Assembly: GCA_944331885.1 (NCBI GenBank)
Contig: CALVJF010000007.1
Span: forward strand, 1-22,277
DNA length: 22,277 nt
Source: an uncultured Bacilli bacterium
Lineage (GTDB): Bacteria; Bacillota_I; Bacilli_A; RF39; UBA660
Direction of reading: 5' to 3'
The notes under the pieces are model-generated. The model was not told where the DNA came from, made no database searches, and saw only the letters and a program-made list of their open reading frames with translations. This document shows positions 1 to 7,632 of this stretch, piece by piece. The number at the start of each line of letters is the position of its first letter. Positions within the stretch are counted from its first letter, which is position 1. The position numbers and the translations under genes were made by a program.

Positions 1-48
1 GTATTAATGACTCTTTGGTATTGTTCTTTTTTTATTGGAGATGATTTA

Positions 49-561
49 ATGAAAGTTATTTTAATTATTGGAAAAAGTGGTAGTGGTAAAAGTGAAAGTG
101 CTAAAATTATGAAAGAATTATTAAAAGATTTAGATATTAAGAGTGCTATTACTGGTTTTAGTAAATATTTGAAATTATTTGCTAAAGAGTTGATTGATTG
201 GGATGGAGATGAAAATAATAAACCGCGTGAATTTTTACAAAATTTAGGAATGGATTTACGGGCCGAAGGGAATAACTTATTAATTAAAAGAATGAATGAA
301 GATATGCAAATTTATTTGAAGTTTGTTGATGTGGTAATTATTAGCGATGTAAGAATGGTTGACGAATTAGAATTTTTTAAAAATAATTATGATAGTATAA
401 CTATTAGAATTAATAATAGTTTAAAGAATAAATTAACTGATAAGCAAAGAAAACATATTACTGAAAATGATTTAGATGATTATAATAAATTTGATTATGT
501 TATAAATAATGATGAGAAATTGAAAGAAAAATTAGTTGCAATTGTAAAGGAGAGATTTTAA
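49..561 (+). CDS. P-loop nucleotide kinase, deoxynucleoside monophosphate kinase-like
   Basis: The 170-residue protein opens with a Walker A loop, GKSGSGKS (residues 8-15), directly after a beta strand. A helical lid-like region follows, with a FLQNLGMDLR segment, then IISDVRMVDELEFF, then a C-terminal D-Y-V-I-N-N-D stretch. This order resembles the phage T4 gp1-type deoxynucleoside monophosphate kinases, which phosphorylate dNMPs to dNDPs using ATP; the substrate here is inferred. The in-frame ATG at position 7 is less likely because GGAG at 37-40 sits 8 bases before the ATG at 49. The stop overlaps the alaS start by one base (TAATG), so the two are probably co-translated. It lacks the GGIGSGKS-type loop typical of dephospho-CoA kinase, but another small P-loop kinase cannot be excluded. 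Confidence 0.7.
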   Translation: MKVILIIGKSGSGKSESAKIMKELLKDLDIKSAITGFSKYLKLFAKELIDWDGDENNKPREFLQNLGMDLRAEGNNLLIKRMNEDMQIYLKFVDVVIISDVRMVDELEFFKNNYDSITIRINNSLKNKLTDKQRKHITENDLDDYNKFDYVINNDEKLKEKLVAIVKERF

Positions 562-2312
562 TGAATATTAAAGATTTATATATAGATTATTTTGTTAGTA
601 AGGGTCATAAACAAATTCCAAGTGCTCCAATTGTACCAGAAAATGATCCTTCAGTACTATTTAATACTGCTGGTATGCAACCTTTAATTCCATATTTAAT
701 GGGAATTAAACATCCTTATGGTACTCGTTTAGTTGATTATCAAAAATGTATACGTACTAATGATTTAGATAGTATTGGAGATACGACGCGTTATACTTTT
801 TTGGAAATGCTAGGAAATTGGAGTTTAGGGGATTATTTCAAAAAAGAAAGTATTGGTTATAGTTTTGAATTTCTAACCAAGGTTTTAAATATTCCAGTTG
901 AAAAATTAGCTGTTACTTGTTTTATTGGTGATGATGTTATTCCTCGTGATGAAGAATCTGCTAATATTTGGCGTAGTTTAGGAATTAAAGATAAGAGAAT
1001 TGCTTTTTTAGGAAGAGAAGATAATTTTTGGATAGCTGGGGAGTTTGGACCTTGTGGGCCTGATACAGAAATTTTTTATTTTCGTAGTGAAGATCCGGTT
1101 CCTGAAGTTTTTGATCCTAATGATGAAAGATGGGTGGAAATTTGGAATAATGTTTTTATGCAATATTCTAAAAATTCCGATGGAACAATAACTGATTTAC
1201 CTCACAAAAATGTTGATACCGGTATGGGTGTTGAAAGAATTACAGCTGTATTGGAAGGTGTCAATGATAATTATAAAGCTAGCATTTGGAAGAACTTAAT
1301 TTCGGAAATAGAAAAATTAAGTGGCGTTAATTATGAAGGAAATGAAGAAAGCATTAGAATTATTGCTGATCATATTCGTAGTGCAGTTTTTATTGCTGCC
1401 GATGAAGCGGGAATAAAACCAAGTAATACCGATCAAGGTTATATTTTACGTCGTTTAATCAGACGTTTAATTAGGCATGCTAAAAAGTTGGGTATTGATC
1501 TTAATAGTAATTTTGAAGAAAAATTAGCTTTAATTGTTATAAATGATTATAAAAAATATTATAAGGAATTAGAAAAAAATGCTAATGTTGTTTTAGAAGT
1601 TTTAAAAAATGAAAAGATTAAATTTAATAGAACTTTGGAAAAGGGTTTAAAAGAATTTGAAAAATGTATAAGAAATATTGATTGTAAATATTTAAATAAG
1701 GATTTAGCTTTTAAACTTTATGATACTTATGGATTTCCTATTGAATTGACTGTTGAAGTTGCTGATGAACATGGAATGATTGTGGATGTCGATGGTTTTT
1801 ATGAAAAATTTAAAGCTCATCAAGATTTATCCAGAGCTGGATCTAAGGAAAAATTTAAAGGTGGCTTATCAGGTGACGGTGAAATGGAAACTAAATATCA
1901 TACCGCTACTCATTTATTGAATGCTGCCTTAAAGATTGTTGTTAATAAAGATGTTCATCAAAAAGGTAGCAATATAACTCCTGAAAGAATGCGTTTTGAC
2001 TTTTCTTGTGATCATAAATTAAGTGATGAGGAAAAGAAAAAAACTGAGGAATTGGTTAATAAATGGATTAATCAAGGTCTGGATGTTAAAGTAGCAGAAA
2101 TGAGTAAAGAGGATGCGTTAAAATCGGGAGCAGAATGTATGTTTATTGATAAATATCCTGATATTGTAACTGTTTATTCTATAGGTGATGTTTCTAAAGA
2201 ATTATGTGGTGGGCCACATGTTGCTAATACAAAAGAGCTTGGAAAATTTAAAATAGTTAAAGAGGAAGCTAGCAGTGCTGGTGTCCGTAGAATTAAAGCA
2301 GTGCTAGAATAA
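561..2312 (+). CDS. alaS: alanyl-tRNA synthetase, short form
   Basis: Class II synthetase that charges tRNA-Ala in the cytoplasm. The catalytic core shows TAGMQ near residue 37, the motif-2 region FLEMLGNWSLGDYF, and the motif-3 region DTGMGVERI. The tRNA-recognition helices run to LYDTYGFPIELT and about residue 425. The editing site is retained as HTATH (447-451) and CGGPH (549-553), the zinc-binding HxxxH and CxxxH motifs. At 583 residues it is far shorter than the usual 870-880. Only about 20 residues join the recognition domain to HTATH, where full-length enzymes have a beta-barrel of roughly 100 residues. The protein stops right after the editing core, so the C-Ala (DHHA1) domain is absent. 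AAGGAGAG at 547-554 is the ribosome binding site. A terminator overlaps the stop codon. No frameshift is visible, so this looks like a genuine short form. Confidence 0.96.
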   Translation: MNIKDLYIDYFVSKGHKQIPSAPIVPENDPSVLFNTAGMQPLIPYLMGIKHPYGTRLVDYQKCIRTNDLDSIGDTTRYTFLEMLGNWSLGDYFKKESIGYSFEFLTKVLNIPVEKLAVTCFIGDDVIPRDEESANIWRSLGIKDKRIAFLGREDNFWIAGEFGPCGPDTEIFYFRSEDPVPEVFDPNDERWVEIWNNVFMQYSKNSDGTITDLPHKNVDTGMGVERITAVLEGVNDNYKASIWKNLISEIEKLSGVNYEGNEESIRIIADHIRSAVFIAADEAGIKPSNTDQGYILRRLIRRLIRHAKKLGIDLNSNFEEKLALIVINDYKKYYKELEKNANVVLEVLKNEKIKFNRTLEKGLKEFEKCIRNIDCKYLNKDLAFKLYDTYGFPIELTVEVADEHGMIVDVDGFYEKFKAHQDLSRAGSKEKFKGGLSGDGEMETKYHTATHLLNAALKIVVNKDVHQKGSNITPERMRFDFSCDHKLSDEEKKKTEELVNKWINQGLDVKVAEMSKEDALKSGAECMFIDKYPDIVTVYSIGDVSKELCGGPHVANTKELGKFKIVKEEASSAGVRRIKAVLE

Positions 2313-2333
2313 AGACCAAATATGGTCTTTTTT
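2311..2333 (+). terminator. rho-independent terminator after alaS
   Basis: A perfect 7-bp stem AAAGACC/GGTCTTT with loop AAATAT runs into a T tract. The left arm begins inside the alaS stop codon (TAA at 2310-2312). Confidence 0.85.
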
Positions 2334-2392
2334 AATTATTTAAAAGGAAATAAACGTTAATTAAAAATATATATTAGGGAAAGGAGTGATTT

Positions 2393-3733
2393 ATGAAATA
2401 TATATTTTTTTCTTTAATTTTATTTTTTAGCTTTTCGGTAATTTCTTTAGCTGAAGAAAGACATTTTATAAAGGGGGATGATATTAGAGGGGCTTATGTA
2501 CGGGTTGAAGATATTGAAGTTAAAATAAGTTTTTTTTATGATACAATTGGTAACGTCGTTTTTTTAAGTAATCCTAAAAGTTATTCTTTAGGAAATAATG
2601 TTTTTGATTTAAAAGAAAACTTTAGTAAAGATGATTATCGAAAAATTGCTGCTCTAGTGAATTATGGTTATAACTATAGTGATCATGGTGCTCAAAAATG
2701 GTACGTTGTAACACAATACTTGATATGGCAAGAAATTTATGGAGCAGATAACGTACATTTTATTGAAAATTTTAATGGTGATATTATTGATAAATATGAT
2801 GAAGAAATCAATGAACTAAAAGATTTGGTAAAGTGGCAAGATTTAACACCTAGTTTTTATCAAAAAGAATTGAATGTAGGTTTAAAGGAAGAAAGGGAAT
2901 TTATTGATAAAAATAATGTTTTAAATTTTTTTACAATTAGTCATGATAATGCTGAAATAAAAGAAAATAAACTATTTATAAAATCTAATAGTATAAAAAT
3001 GATGAATTTGCGTTTAATAAACGATGGTCAACGTTTTGATACGGAATTTCAAATATATGAAAATGATAATTGTTTAATTTTTGTTCCTGGAAAATTTATA
3101 TTTCAAGTTTTAGATATAAAAATAAATGTTAGTTATGGAATTTTAAACATTGAGTATATTCAAGATGAAATTTATTGTGGTAGCTGTGCTTCTCATATTT
3201 ATCGATTATATGACGAAAGTAAAAATTATATTCAAGATATTGATGTATTAAATTTTAATTCTTTAGAGTTAGCTCCAGGTAATTATATTTTAAAAGATTA
3301 TTCAAGAGATGATGGTATATTTAAAGATGAAAATGTTTATCAATTTGTTATAAAAGATAATATTAAAACGAATTTGGTTATTAATGAAAAACGCGTTTTT
3401 AATATCATTACTTTAAATAAAATCATTGGCAAGGAATTAGATGATGAGTGTATTTGGAAAGTTTATGACCAAGAAGCGTTGATCTTAACTATTACCGATA
3501 ATAAAAGTTTTAATTTAGGCTATGGCGATTATATTATTAAGCAAGTTGCTGGAAACAAAAACTTTGATTTTAGTGAGATACCGATTAAAGTACGAACTAG
3601 TGGTTTGGAGCAAAATAAGAAAGTAAACGGGGTTAAAAAAGTAAGTATTCCTAATACTGCTAAGAATTCTTATTGGAGTAGTTTTTTGTTGATAATAGGA
3701 GGATTTTTGATTATTAAATGTCGCAAAAATTAA
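2393..3733 (+). CDS. secreted thioester-domain-like surface protein, probably wall-anchored
   Basis: A signal peptide occupies residues 1-20 (hydrophobic, then SLA/EE). Residues about 25-170 resemble the Cys-Gln thioester domain of Gram-positive adhesins: the hallmark Gln region is present as TQYLIW (T107, Q108, W112). At the place where the partner Cys is expected, the protein reads Y64-S65-L66, so a thioester may not form. Residues about 250-320 and 333-400 look like CnaB/prealbumin-like beta-sandwiches (LAPGNYILKDYS; LGYGDYIIKQVAG). The C-terminus has IPNTA (419-423), a hydrophobic stretch and KCRKN, the layout of a sortase signal although not LPxTG. AAGGAG at 2381-2386 sets the start. It stands alone between terminator-like sequences. 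The adhesin role is inferred from architecture; a catalytically inert paralogue is the main alternative. Confidence 0.72.
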   Translation: MKYIFFSLILFFSFSVISLAEERHFIKGDDIRGAYVRVEDIEVKISFFYDTIGNVVFLSNPKSYSLGNNVFDLKENFSKDDYRKIAALVNYGYNYSDHGAQKWYVVTQYLIWQEIYGADNVHFIENFNGDIIDKYDEEINELKDLVKWQDLTPSFYQKELNVGLKEEREFIDKNNVLNFFTISHDNAEIKENKLFIKSNSIKMMNLRLINDGQRFDTEFQIYENDNCLIFVPGKFIFQVLDIKINVSYGILNIEYIQDEIYCGSCASHIYRLYDESKNYIQDIDVLNFNSLELAPGNYILKDYSRDDGIFKDENVYQFVIKDNIKTNLVINEKRVFNIITLNKIIGKELDDECIWKVYDQEALILTITDNKSFNLGYGDYIIKQVAGNKNFDFSEIPIKVRTSGLEQNKKVNGVKKVSIPNTAKNSYWSSFLLIIGGFLIIKCRKN

Positions 3734-3741
3734 AATAATAA

Positions 3742-3770
3742 GCAAAAAATAGCAATTTTTGCAATTTTTT
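3742..3770 (+). terminator. possible weak terminator after the surface protein gene
   Basis: GCAAAAA (3742-3748) pairs with TTTTTGC (3756-3762) across a 7-base loop and is followed by AATTTTTT. The left arm can instead pair as GCAAAAAAT with ATTTTTTGC at 3764-3772, so two exclusive folds exist. Both stems are nearly all A-T, so termination strength is doubtful. Confidence 0.35.
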
Positions 3771-3830
3771 GCGTGAAAAAAAAGGAAATAGGCTTTTAAT
3801 CGTATATATATATAATTAGAGGGTGTTGTT

Positions 3831-5567
3831 ATGGGGTTTATTTCTGATGAAGAGTTGAATGCCATTCGTTCTAAAGCTAACATTGTTGATGTGATTGGCA
3901 AATATATTCCTTTAACGCAAAAAGGAAAGAATTATTTTTGTGTATGTCCTTTTCATGATGATCATTCACCAAGCATGAGTGTTTCTTATGATAAGCAGAT
4001 ATACAAATGTTTTTCTTGTGGTGCATCTGGAAATGTTTTTACGTTTGTTCAGAATTATGAAAATGTTTCTTTTAATGAAGCTGTTAGTATTGTAGCTCGT
4101 AGTGTGGGGCTAAATTTAGATTTTGGGCCAGTTAAAAAAAATAGCAATAATTTTAAATTAGAATTAGAAATAATGAGTTTAGCAGAAAGATTTTTACAAA
4201 ATAATTTAAAATCTAGTTCAGGTATTGATGCAAAAAAATATTTAGAAGAACGAGGAATTAATGAAGAAATAATTGCGGAATTTGGTATTGGATTATCTCT
4301 TGATAATGCTACTTCTTTAAAAGACTTATTATTAAAAAAAGGCTATGGCATTGATAAGTTGATAGAATTGGGCGTTGTTAATGAGCATGGTTTTGATGTA
4401 TTTGCTAGAAGAATCACTTTTCCATTATGGAACATTGATGGCGATATTGTTGGTTTTAGTGGTAGAATTTATCGTAATGAGGATTCAGCAAAGTATGTTA
4501 ATAGCAAAGAAACGAAAATTTTTAAAAAAGGAGAATTGCTATACAATTATCACAATGCTAAAGATTATGCAAAAAGAGAAAAATTTATCTTGGTTGTAGA
4601 AGGCTTTATGGATGCTATTCGTTTAAGTGCTAACGGAATTAAAAATGTTATAGCATTGATGGGGACAAGCTTGACAAGTAATCATATTGATTTATTAAAA
4701 AAACTTAGAGTTAAAGTTATATTGTGTTTAGATAATGATGATGCTGGACTTACGGCAACTATCAATAATGGTATGATGTTAATTAAAAATAATGTTGATG
4801 TAGGTATTGTTCGTTTAAGTGGTAGTAAAGATCCTGATGAATATATTTTAAAAAACGGAATTGATAGTTTTAAAAATTTACTAAAAGAGCCGATTAGTTA
4901 TTTTGAATTTAGAATAAATAGCCTCAAAAAGAATAGAAATTTGAATAATCCGGTTGAATTAGCGGGATATATAAATGAAGTTATTGATATTTTAAAAGAT
5001 GTTGAGGATCCAATACTAAAAGAGATAACAATTAATGAAATTGCTAATAATTATAAAATTGATATTTCTTTATTAAAGGAACGTATTTCTTGGGAGAAAG
5101 AAAAAATTCCCAATGTTAAACCTCGTGTTGAAAAAGTTAAGCATGATCATCAGGATGAGGTTGCAATGCGTATTTTGTATTATATGATGAATGATCAAAA
5201 GTATGTAAATTTATATAAAAAGAAATTAGGGTATATAACAGATGAAAAATTGCGAATAATAGCAAATGAGATATTGTATTATTCTGGGATTCATAATAAA
5301 ATAGACGTTGCGGATTTTATTACTTATATGAGTGATAAAGATAATTTTAAAGTGGTAACTGAGATTGTTGGAATGAATATGCAAGAAGAGTTATCAGAAG
5401 AGAATATGATTGAATATATTACTTCTTATTATCGTTTAATGGTTAAAAAGCAAATTAACGATTTGAAAATACAGATGAAAAATGAGATGGATGTTAATAA
5501 AAAATTAGAAATAGGGAAAAGAATTACAGAATTAAAAAAAGGAAGTGTGGAATATGGTAGAAATTAA
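3831..5567 (+). CDS. dnaG: DNA primase
   Basis: Makes RNA primers at the replication fork and works with the DnaB-type helicase. The N-terminal zinc finger has C39, H42, C60 and C63 (CPFH...CFSC). The catalytic core carries the Toprim signatures EGFMDA (E257, D261) and LCLDNDDAG (D301-D304). The last 130 or so residues are helical, as expected for the helicase-interaction domain. At 578 residues it is close to the usual 580-600. GAGGGTG at 3819-3825 precedes the ATG. Its end overlaps the next gene, sigA, by 14 bases, the classic macromolecular-synthesis operon order without rpsU. No disabling change is seen. Confidence 0.97.
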   Translation: MGFISDEELNAIRSKANIVDVIGKYIPLTQKGKNYFCVCPFHDDHSPSMSVSYDKQIYKCFSCGASGNVFTFVQNYENVSFNEAVSIVARSVGLNLDFGPVKKNSNNFKLELEIMSLAERFLQNNLKSSSGIDAKKYLEERGINEEIIAEFGIGLSLDNATSLKDLLLKKGYGIDKLIELGVVNEHGFDVFARRITFPLWNIDGDIVGFSGRIYRNEDSAKYVNSKETKIFKKGELLYNYHNAKDYAKREKFILVVEGFMDAIRLSANGIKNVIALMGTSLTSNHIDLLKKLRVKVILCLDNDDAGLTATINNGMMLIKNNVDVGIVRLSGSKDPDEYILKNGIDSFKNLLKEPISYFEFRINSLKKNRNLNNPVELAGYINEVIDILKDVEDPILKEITINEIANNYKIDISLLKERISWEKEKIPNVKPRVEKVKHDHQDEVAMRILYYMMNDQKYVNLYKKKLGYITDEKLRIIANEILYYSGIHNKIDVADFITYMSDKDNFKVVTEIVGMNMQEELSEENMIEYITSYYRLMVKKQINDLKIQMKNEMDVNKKLEIGKRITELKKGSVEYGRN

Positions 5568-6648
5568 GAGTTTAGAGGAAAGAAAAAAAGATTTAGAAAA
5601 GTTAGGCAAAAGTCAAGGCTATATTACTTTTGAACAATTAGCAGATGCATTAAAAGGATTAGAGGTAGATAATGATTCACTTGATGAATTATATAATTTT
5701 TTCGTTGAGAAGGGGATAGAGGTTGTTTCGGGAAATGATGAAGAAAGTAATTCTCATCATACTAATACTAACGATGATAATTTAATTTTAGATGATGCAG
5801 AAATTACTAAAGACATTAATATTAATGATCCAGTTCGTATGTATTTAAAAGAAATAGGACGAATTAGCTTATTATCACCGGAAGAGGAAAGTGAGTTGTC
5901 TATTAGAGTTGCTAATGGCGATGAAGTTGCCAAAAATATTTTGGCAGAATCAAATTTACGTTTAGTTGTAAGTATAGCTAAGCGTTATGTTGGACGTGGT
6001 TTATTATTTTTAGATTTAATTCAAGAAGGAAATATTGGATTAATGAAAGCTGTTGAAAAATTTGATTATGATAAAGGTTTTAAATTTAGTACTTATGCAA
6101 CTTGGTGGATTAGACAAGCTATAACTCGTGCTCTTGCTGATCAAGCACGTACAATTCGTGTTCCAGTACATATGGTCGAAACAATAAATAAAATGGCGAG
6201 AATTCAACGTCAAATGACTTTGGAATTGAATCGTGAACCAAGTGAAGAAGAATTAGCTGAAAAAATGGGAATCAGTGTAGATAAAGTTAGAGAAGTTATT
6301 AAAATAAGTCAAGATCCTGTTTCTTTGGAGACACCAATAGGTGAAGAGGATGATTCTCATTTGGGTGATTTTATCAAAGATGAAAGAAGTATGTCGCCAG
6401 AGGAATATGCAACTAACGAAATATTAAAAGAAGAAATAAGGTCTGTTTTAATGACACTTCAAGAAAGAGAACAAGAGGTATTAGAATTAAGATTTGGTTT
6501 AATTGATGGCACTAGTCATACTTTAGAAGAAGTAGGAAAACGCTTTAATGTTACTCGTGAAAGAATTCGTCAAATAGAAGCTAAGGCATTGCGTAAATTA
6601 CGTCATCCTTCGAGAGCTAAGAAATTGAAAGACTTTATGAGTGACTAA
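5554..6648 (+). CDS. sigA: primary sigma factor (sigma-70/SigA)
   Basis: Housekeeping sigma factor that directs RNA polymerase to -10/-35 promoters. A short region-1.1-like helical segment (residues about 5-60) is followed by an acidic linker. Region 1.2 starts at NDPVRMYLKEIG. Region 2 contains RLVVSIAKRYVGRG, DLIQEGNIGLMKAV and the -10-reading FSTYATWWIRQAI. Region 3 follows, and region 4.2 has the helix-turn-helix TLEEVGKRFNVTRERIRQIE. At 364 residues it matches Firmicute SigA. A GTG nine bases upstream is possible, but AAAGGAAG at 5538-5544 fits the ATG at 5554 better. Translation is coupled to dnaG upstream and trmK downstream (TAATG overlap). Confidence 0.97.
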   Translation: MVEIKSLEERKKDLEKLGKSQGYITFEQLADALKGLEVDNDSLDELYNFFVEKGIEVVSGNDEESNSHHTNTNDDNLILDDAEITKDININDPVRMYLKEIGRISLLSPEEESELSIRVANGDEVAKNILAESNLRLVVSIAKRYVGRGLLFLDLIQEGNIGLMKAVEKFDYDKGFKFSTYATWWIRQAITRALADQARTIRVPVHMVETINKMARIQRQMTLELNREPSEEELAEKMGISVDKVREVIKISQDPVSLETPIGEEDDSHLGDFIKDERSMSPEEYATNEILKEEIRSVLMTLQEREQEVLELRFGLIDGTSHTLEEVGKRFNVTRERIRQIEAKALRKLRHPSRAKKLKDFMSD

Positions 6649-7265
6649 TGAATAATAAACGTTTATTGGCGATTGCTAATTATATTGAAAAAAATGATTG
6701 CGTTGTTGATATTGGATGTGACCATGGATATTTAAGTATTTATCTTAAAAAGAATAATTTATGCAAAATGGTTGTGGCGGCAGATATTAGTCAAAACGCT
6801 TTAAATAGTGCCAAAAAAAATATCAATAAAGAAGGTTTGGATATCAAAACTGTTGTTAGTGATGGTTTGGAAAATATCGATGATAAAGTTGACACTATAG
6901 TGATTGCAGGCATGGGTGGTTTTACAATTAAACATATATTAAATAATGGCAATTTAAAACCTATTAAAAAAATCATTATTCAAAGTAATAATGATTTAAG
7001 ATTAGTTCGTTATTTGTTGAATGATTTAGGGTTTGGATTGGTTGATAATACTATTGTTAAAGAAAGAAATAAGTTTTATGAGATAATGTTGTTTAATAGA
7101 GAAACTAAAAACGTTAAAGAAGAACTAGAGTTTGGAATTATGAAAAAAGAGTATAAAGAATATTATAATTTTTTGGTTGACAAATATCAGGAAATTATAA
7201 ATAATGCTCCTAATAAACGAAATGATTTGTTAATTGATATTGAATATTTAAGTAATTGGACTTAA
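6648..7265 (+). CDS. trmK: tRNA (adenine22-N1)-methyltransferase
   Basis: SAM-dependent enzyme that methylates A22 in the D-loop of tRNAs in Gram-positives. The Rossmann motif is VVDIGCDHGYLSIYL (residues about 19-33), followed by the acidic strand AADIS and the family signature IAGMGGFTI. IIQSNNDLRLVRYLL stands where family members usually have a Q-P-N motif. The C-terminal part is a helical hairpin. At 205 residues it is slightly shorter than the B. subtilis protein (about 235). It starts one base into the sigA stop and has no separate ribosome binding site of note. The nif3-like gene that often follows trmK is absent. Confidence 0.92.
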   Translation: MNNKRLLAIANYIEKNDCVVDIGCDHGYLSIYLKKNNLCKMVVAADISQNALNSAKKNINKEGLDIKTVVSDGLENIDDKVDTIVIAGMGGFTIKHILNNGNLKPIKKIIIQSNNDLRLVRYLLNDLGFGLVDNTIVKERNKFYEIMLFNRETKNVKEELEFGIMKKEYKEYYNFLVDKYQEIINNAPNKRNDLLIDIEYLSNWT

Positions 7266-7275
7266 ATATTTTTTT
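7244..7275 (+). terminator. terminator containing the trmK stop codon
   Basis: A perfect 10-bp stem ATATTTAAGT/ACTTAAATAT (7244-7253 and 7260-7269) with loop AATTGG leads into T7 (7269-7275). The trmK stop TAA (7263-7265) lies in the right arm. The sequence also reaches the end of the convergent gene on the other strand. Confidence 0.8.
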
Positions 7276-7516
7276 ATAAGAAAAATTGTGGTTGGGAAGA
7301 ATTTGCTTCAGCTTTTTTTGTGGGAATTGTAGAGTTATTTATTGCTTTTTTAGAGCTTAAATTTACTTTTTGAATAATACTTTGTGCATTTTTAATCATA
7401 GGCATAGTTTGTTTATATAATGGTATTAATTGATTAGCAATGGCTAAAGTTTTGGATATACCTCCTATTATTTTAGGAAGGGTTAATGAACTTTTAAATA
7501 TTTGATAAGGGAACAT
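7274..7516 (-). CDS. small YqfQ/VrrA-like protein, function unknown
   Basis: An 80-residue basic, amphipathic protein: a hydrophobic N-terminal half (FKSSLTLPKIIGGISK, ANQLIPLYKQTMPMIKN) and a Lys/Ser/Asn-rich tail. The spacing of Pro, Tyr and Met in the middle resembles the core of Bacillus YqfQ/VrrA proteins. yqfQ also lies downstream of sigA-trmK in Bacillus, so position supports the match, although this protein is much shorter. On the minus strand TTGAGG (7530-7525) lies only 2 bases before the ATG at 7522 but 8 bases before the ATG at 7516, so the inner start is preferred. Convergent with trmK with an 8-base gap. No biochemical role can be stated. Confidence 0.6.
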   Translation of the reverse strand: MFPYQIFKSSLTLPKIIGGISKTLAIANQLIPLYKQTMPMIKNAQSIIQKVNLSSKKAINNSTIPTKKAEANSSQPQFFL

Positions 7517-7533
7517 AGGCATTACCTCAATAC

Positions 7534-7562
7534 ATTATATGCATTATGTTAAATATATTGAA
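7534..7562 (-). promoter_or_regulatory. possible promoter for the YqfQ-like gene
   Basis: On the minus strand a perfect TATAAT (7539-7534) lies 17 bases after TTCAAT, a poor -35. It sits just upstream of the GAGG ribosome binding site, back-to-back with the forward promoter at 7571-7598. Confidence 0.35.
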
Positions 7563-7570
7563 AAATATAT

Positions 7571-7598
7571 TTTACAATTATTGTTAATGTGTTATAAT
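7571..7598 (+). promoter_or_regulatory. sigma-A promoter for the pilC-like operon
   Basis: TTTACA (7571-7576), a 16-base spacer, then TATAAT (7593-7598) with an upstream TG (TGTTATAAT from 7590), an extended -10. The start codon lies about 30 bases after the predicted transcription start, and GGAGG is at 7618-7622. Confidence 0.75.
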
Positions 7599-7632
7599 TC
7601 TATATATAGTATAGAGTGGAGGTGTACTTTTG

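Noticed and set aside
1..44. Possible C-terminal tail of an upstream gene in frame 3, ending in TGA at 42-44
   Set aside because: Only about 14 codons are visible and they have no recognisable motif, so it cannot be told from a chance open frame.
7..48. Upstream start (ATG at 7) for the kinase gene
   Set aside because: It would add a hydrophobic 14-residue leader before the P-loop strand and has no ribosome binding site; GGAG at 37-40 fits the ATG at 49.
1..560. T-box riboswitch upstream of alaS
   Set aside because: The sequence before alaS is coding and no T-box (TGGGTGGTACC-like) motif is seen.
561..2312. Idea that alaS is a pseudogene truncated by frameshift
   Set aside because: The frame is open throughout, the CGGPH site and a natural-looking end are present, and a proper terminator follows immediately; no downstream remnant of a C-Ala domain is seen.
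3515..3901. Minus-strand open frame of 128 codons
   Set aside because: It overlaps the end of the surface protein gene and the start of dnaG, has a low-complexity composition and no supporting ribosome binding site or motif.
4375..4599. Plus-strand out-of-frame 74-codon stretch inside dnaG
   Set aside because: It is shadow coding within the primase core; no ribosome binding site or similarity.
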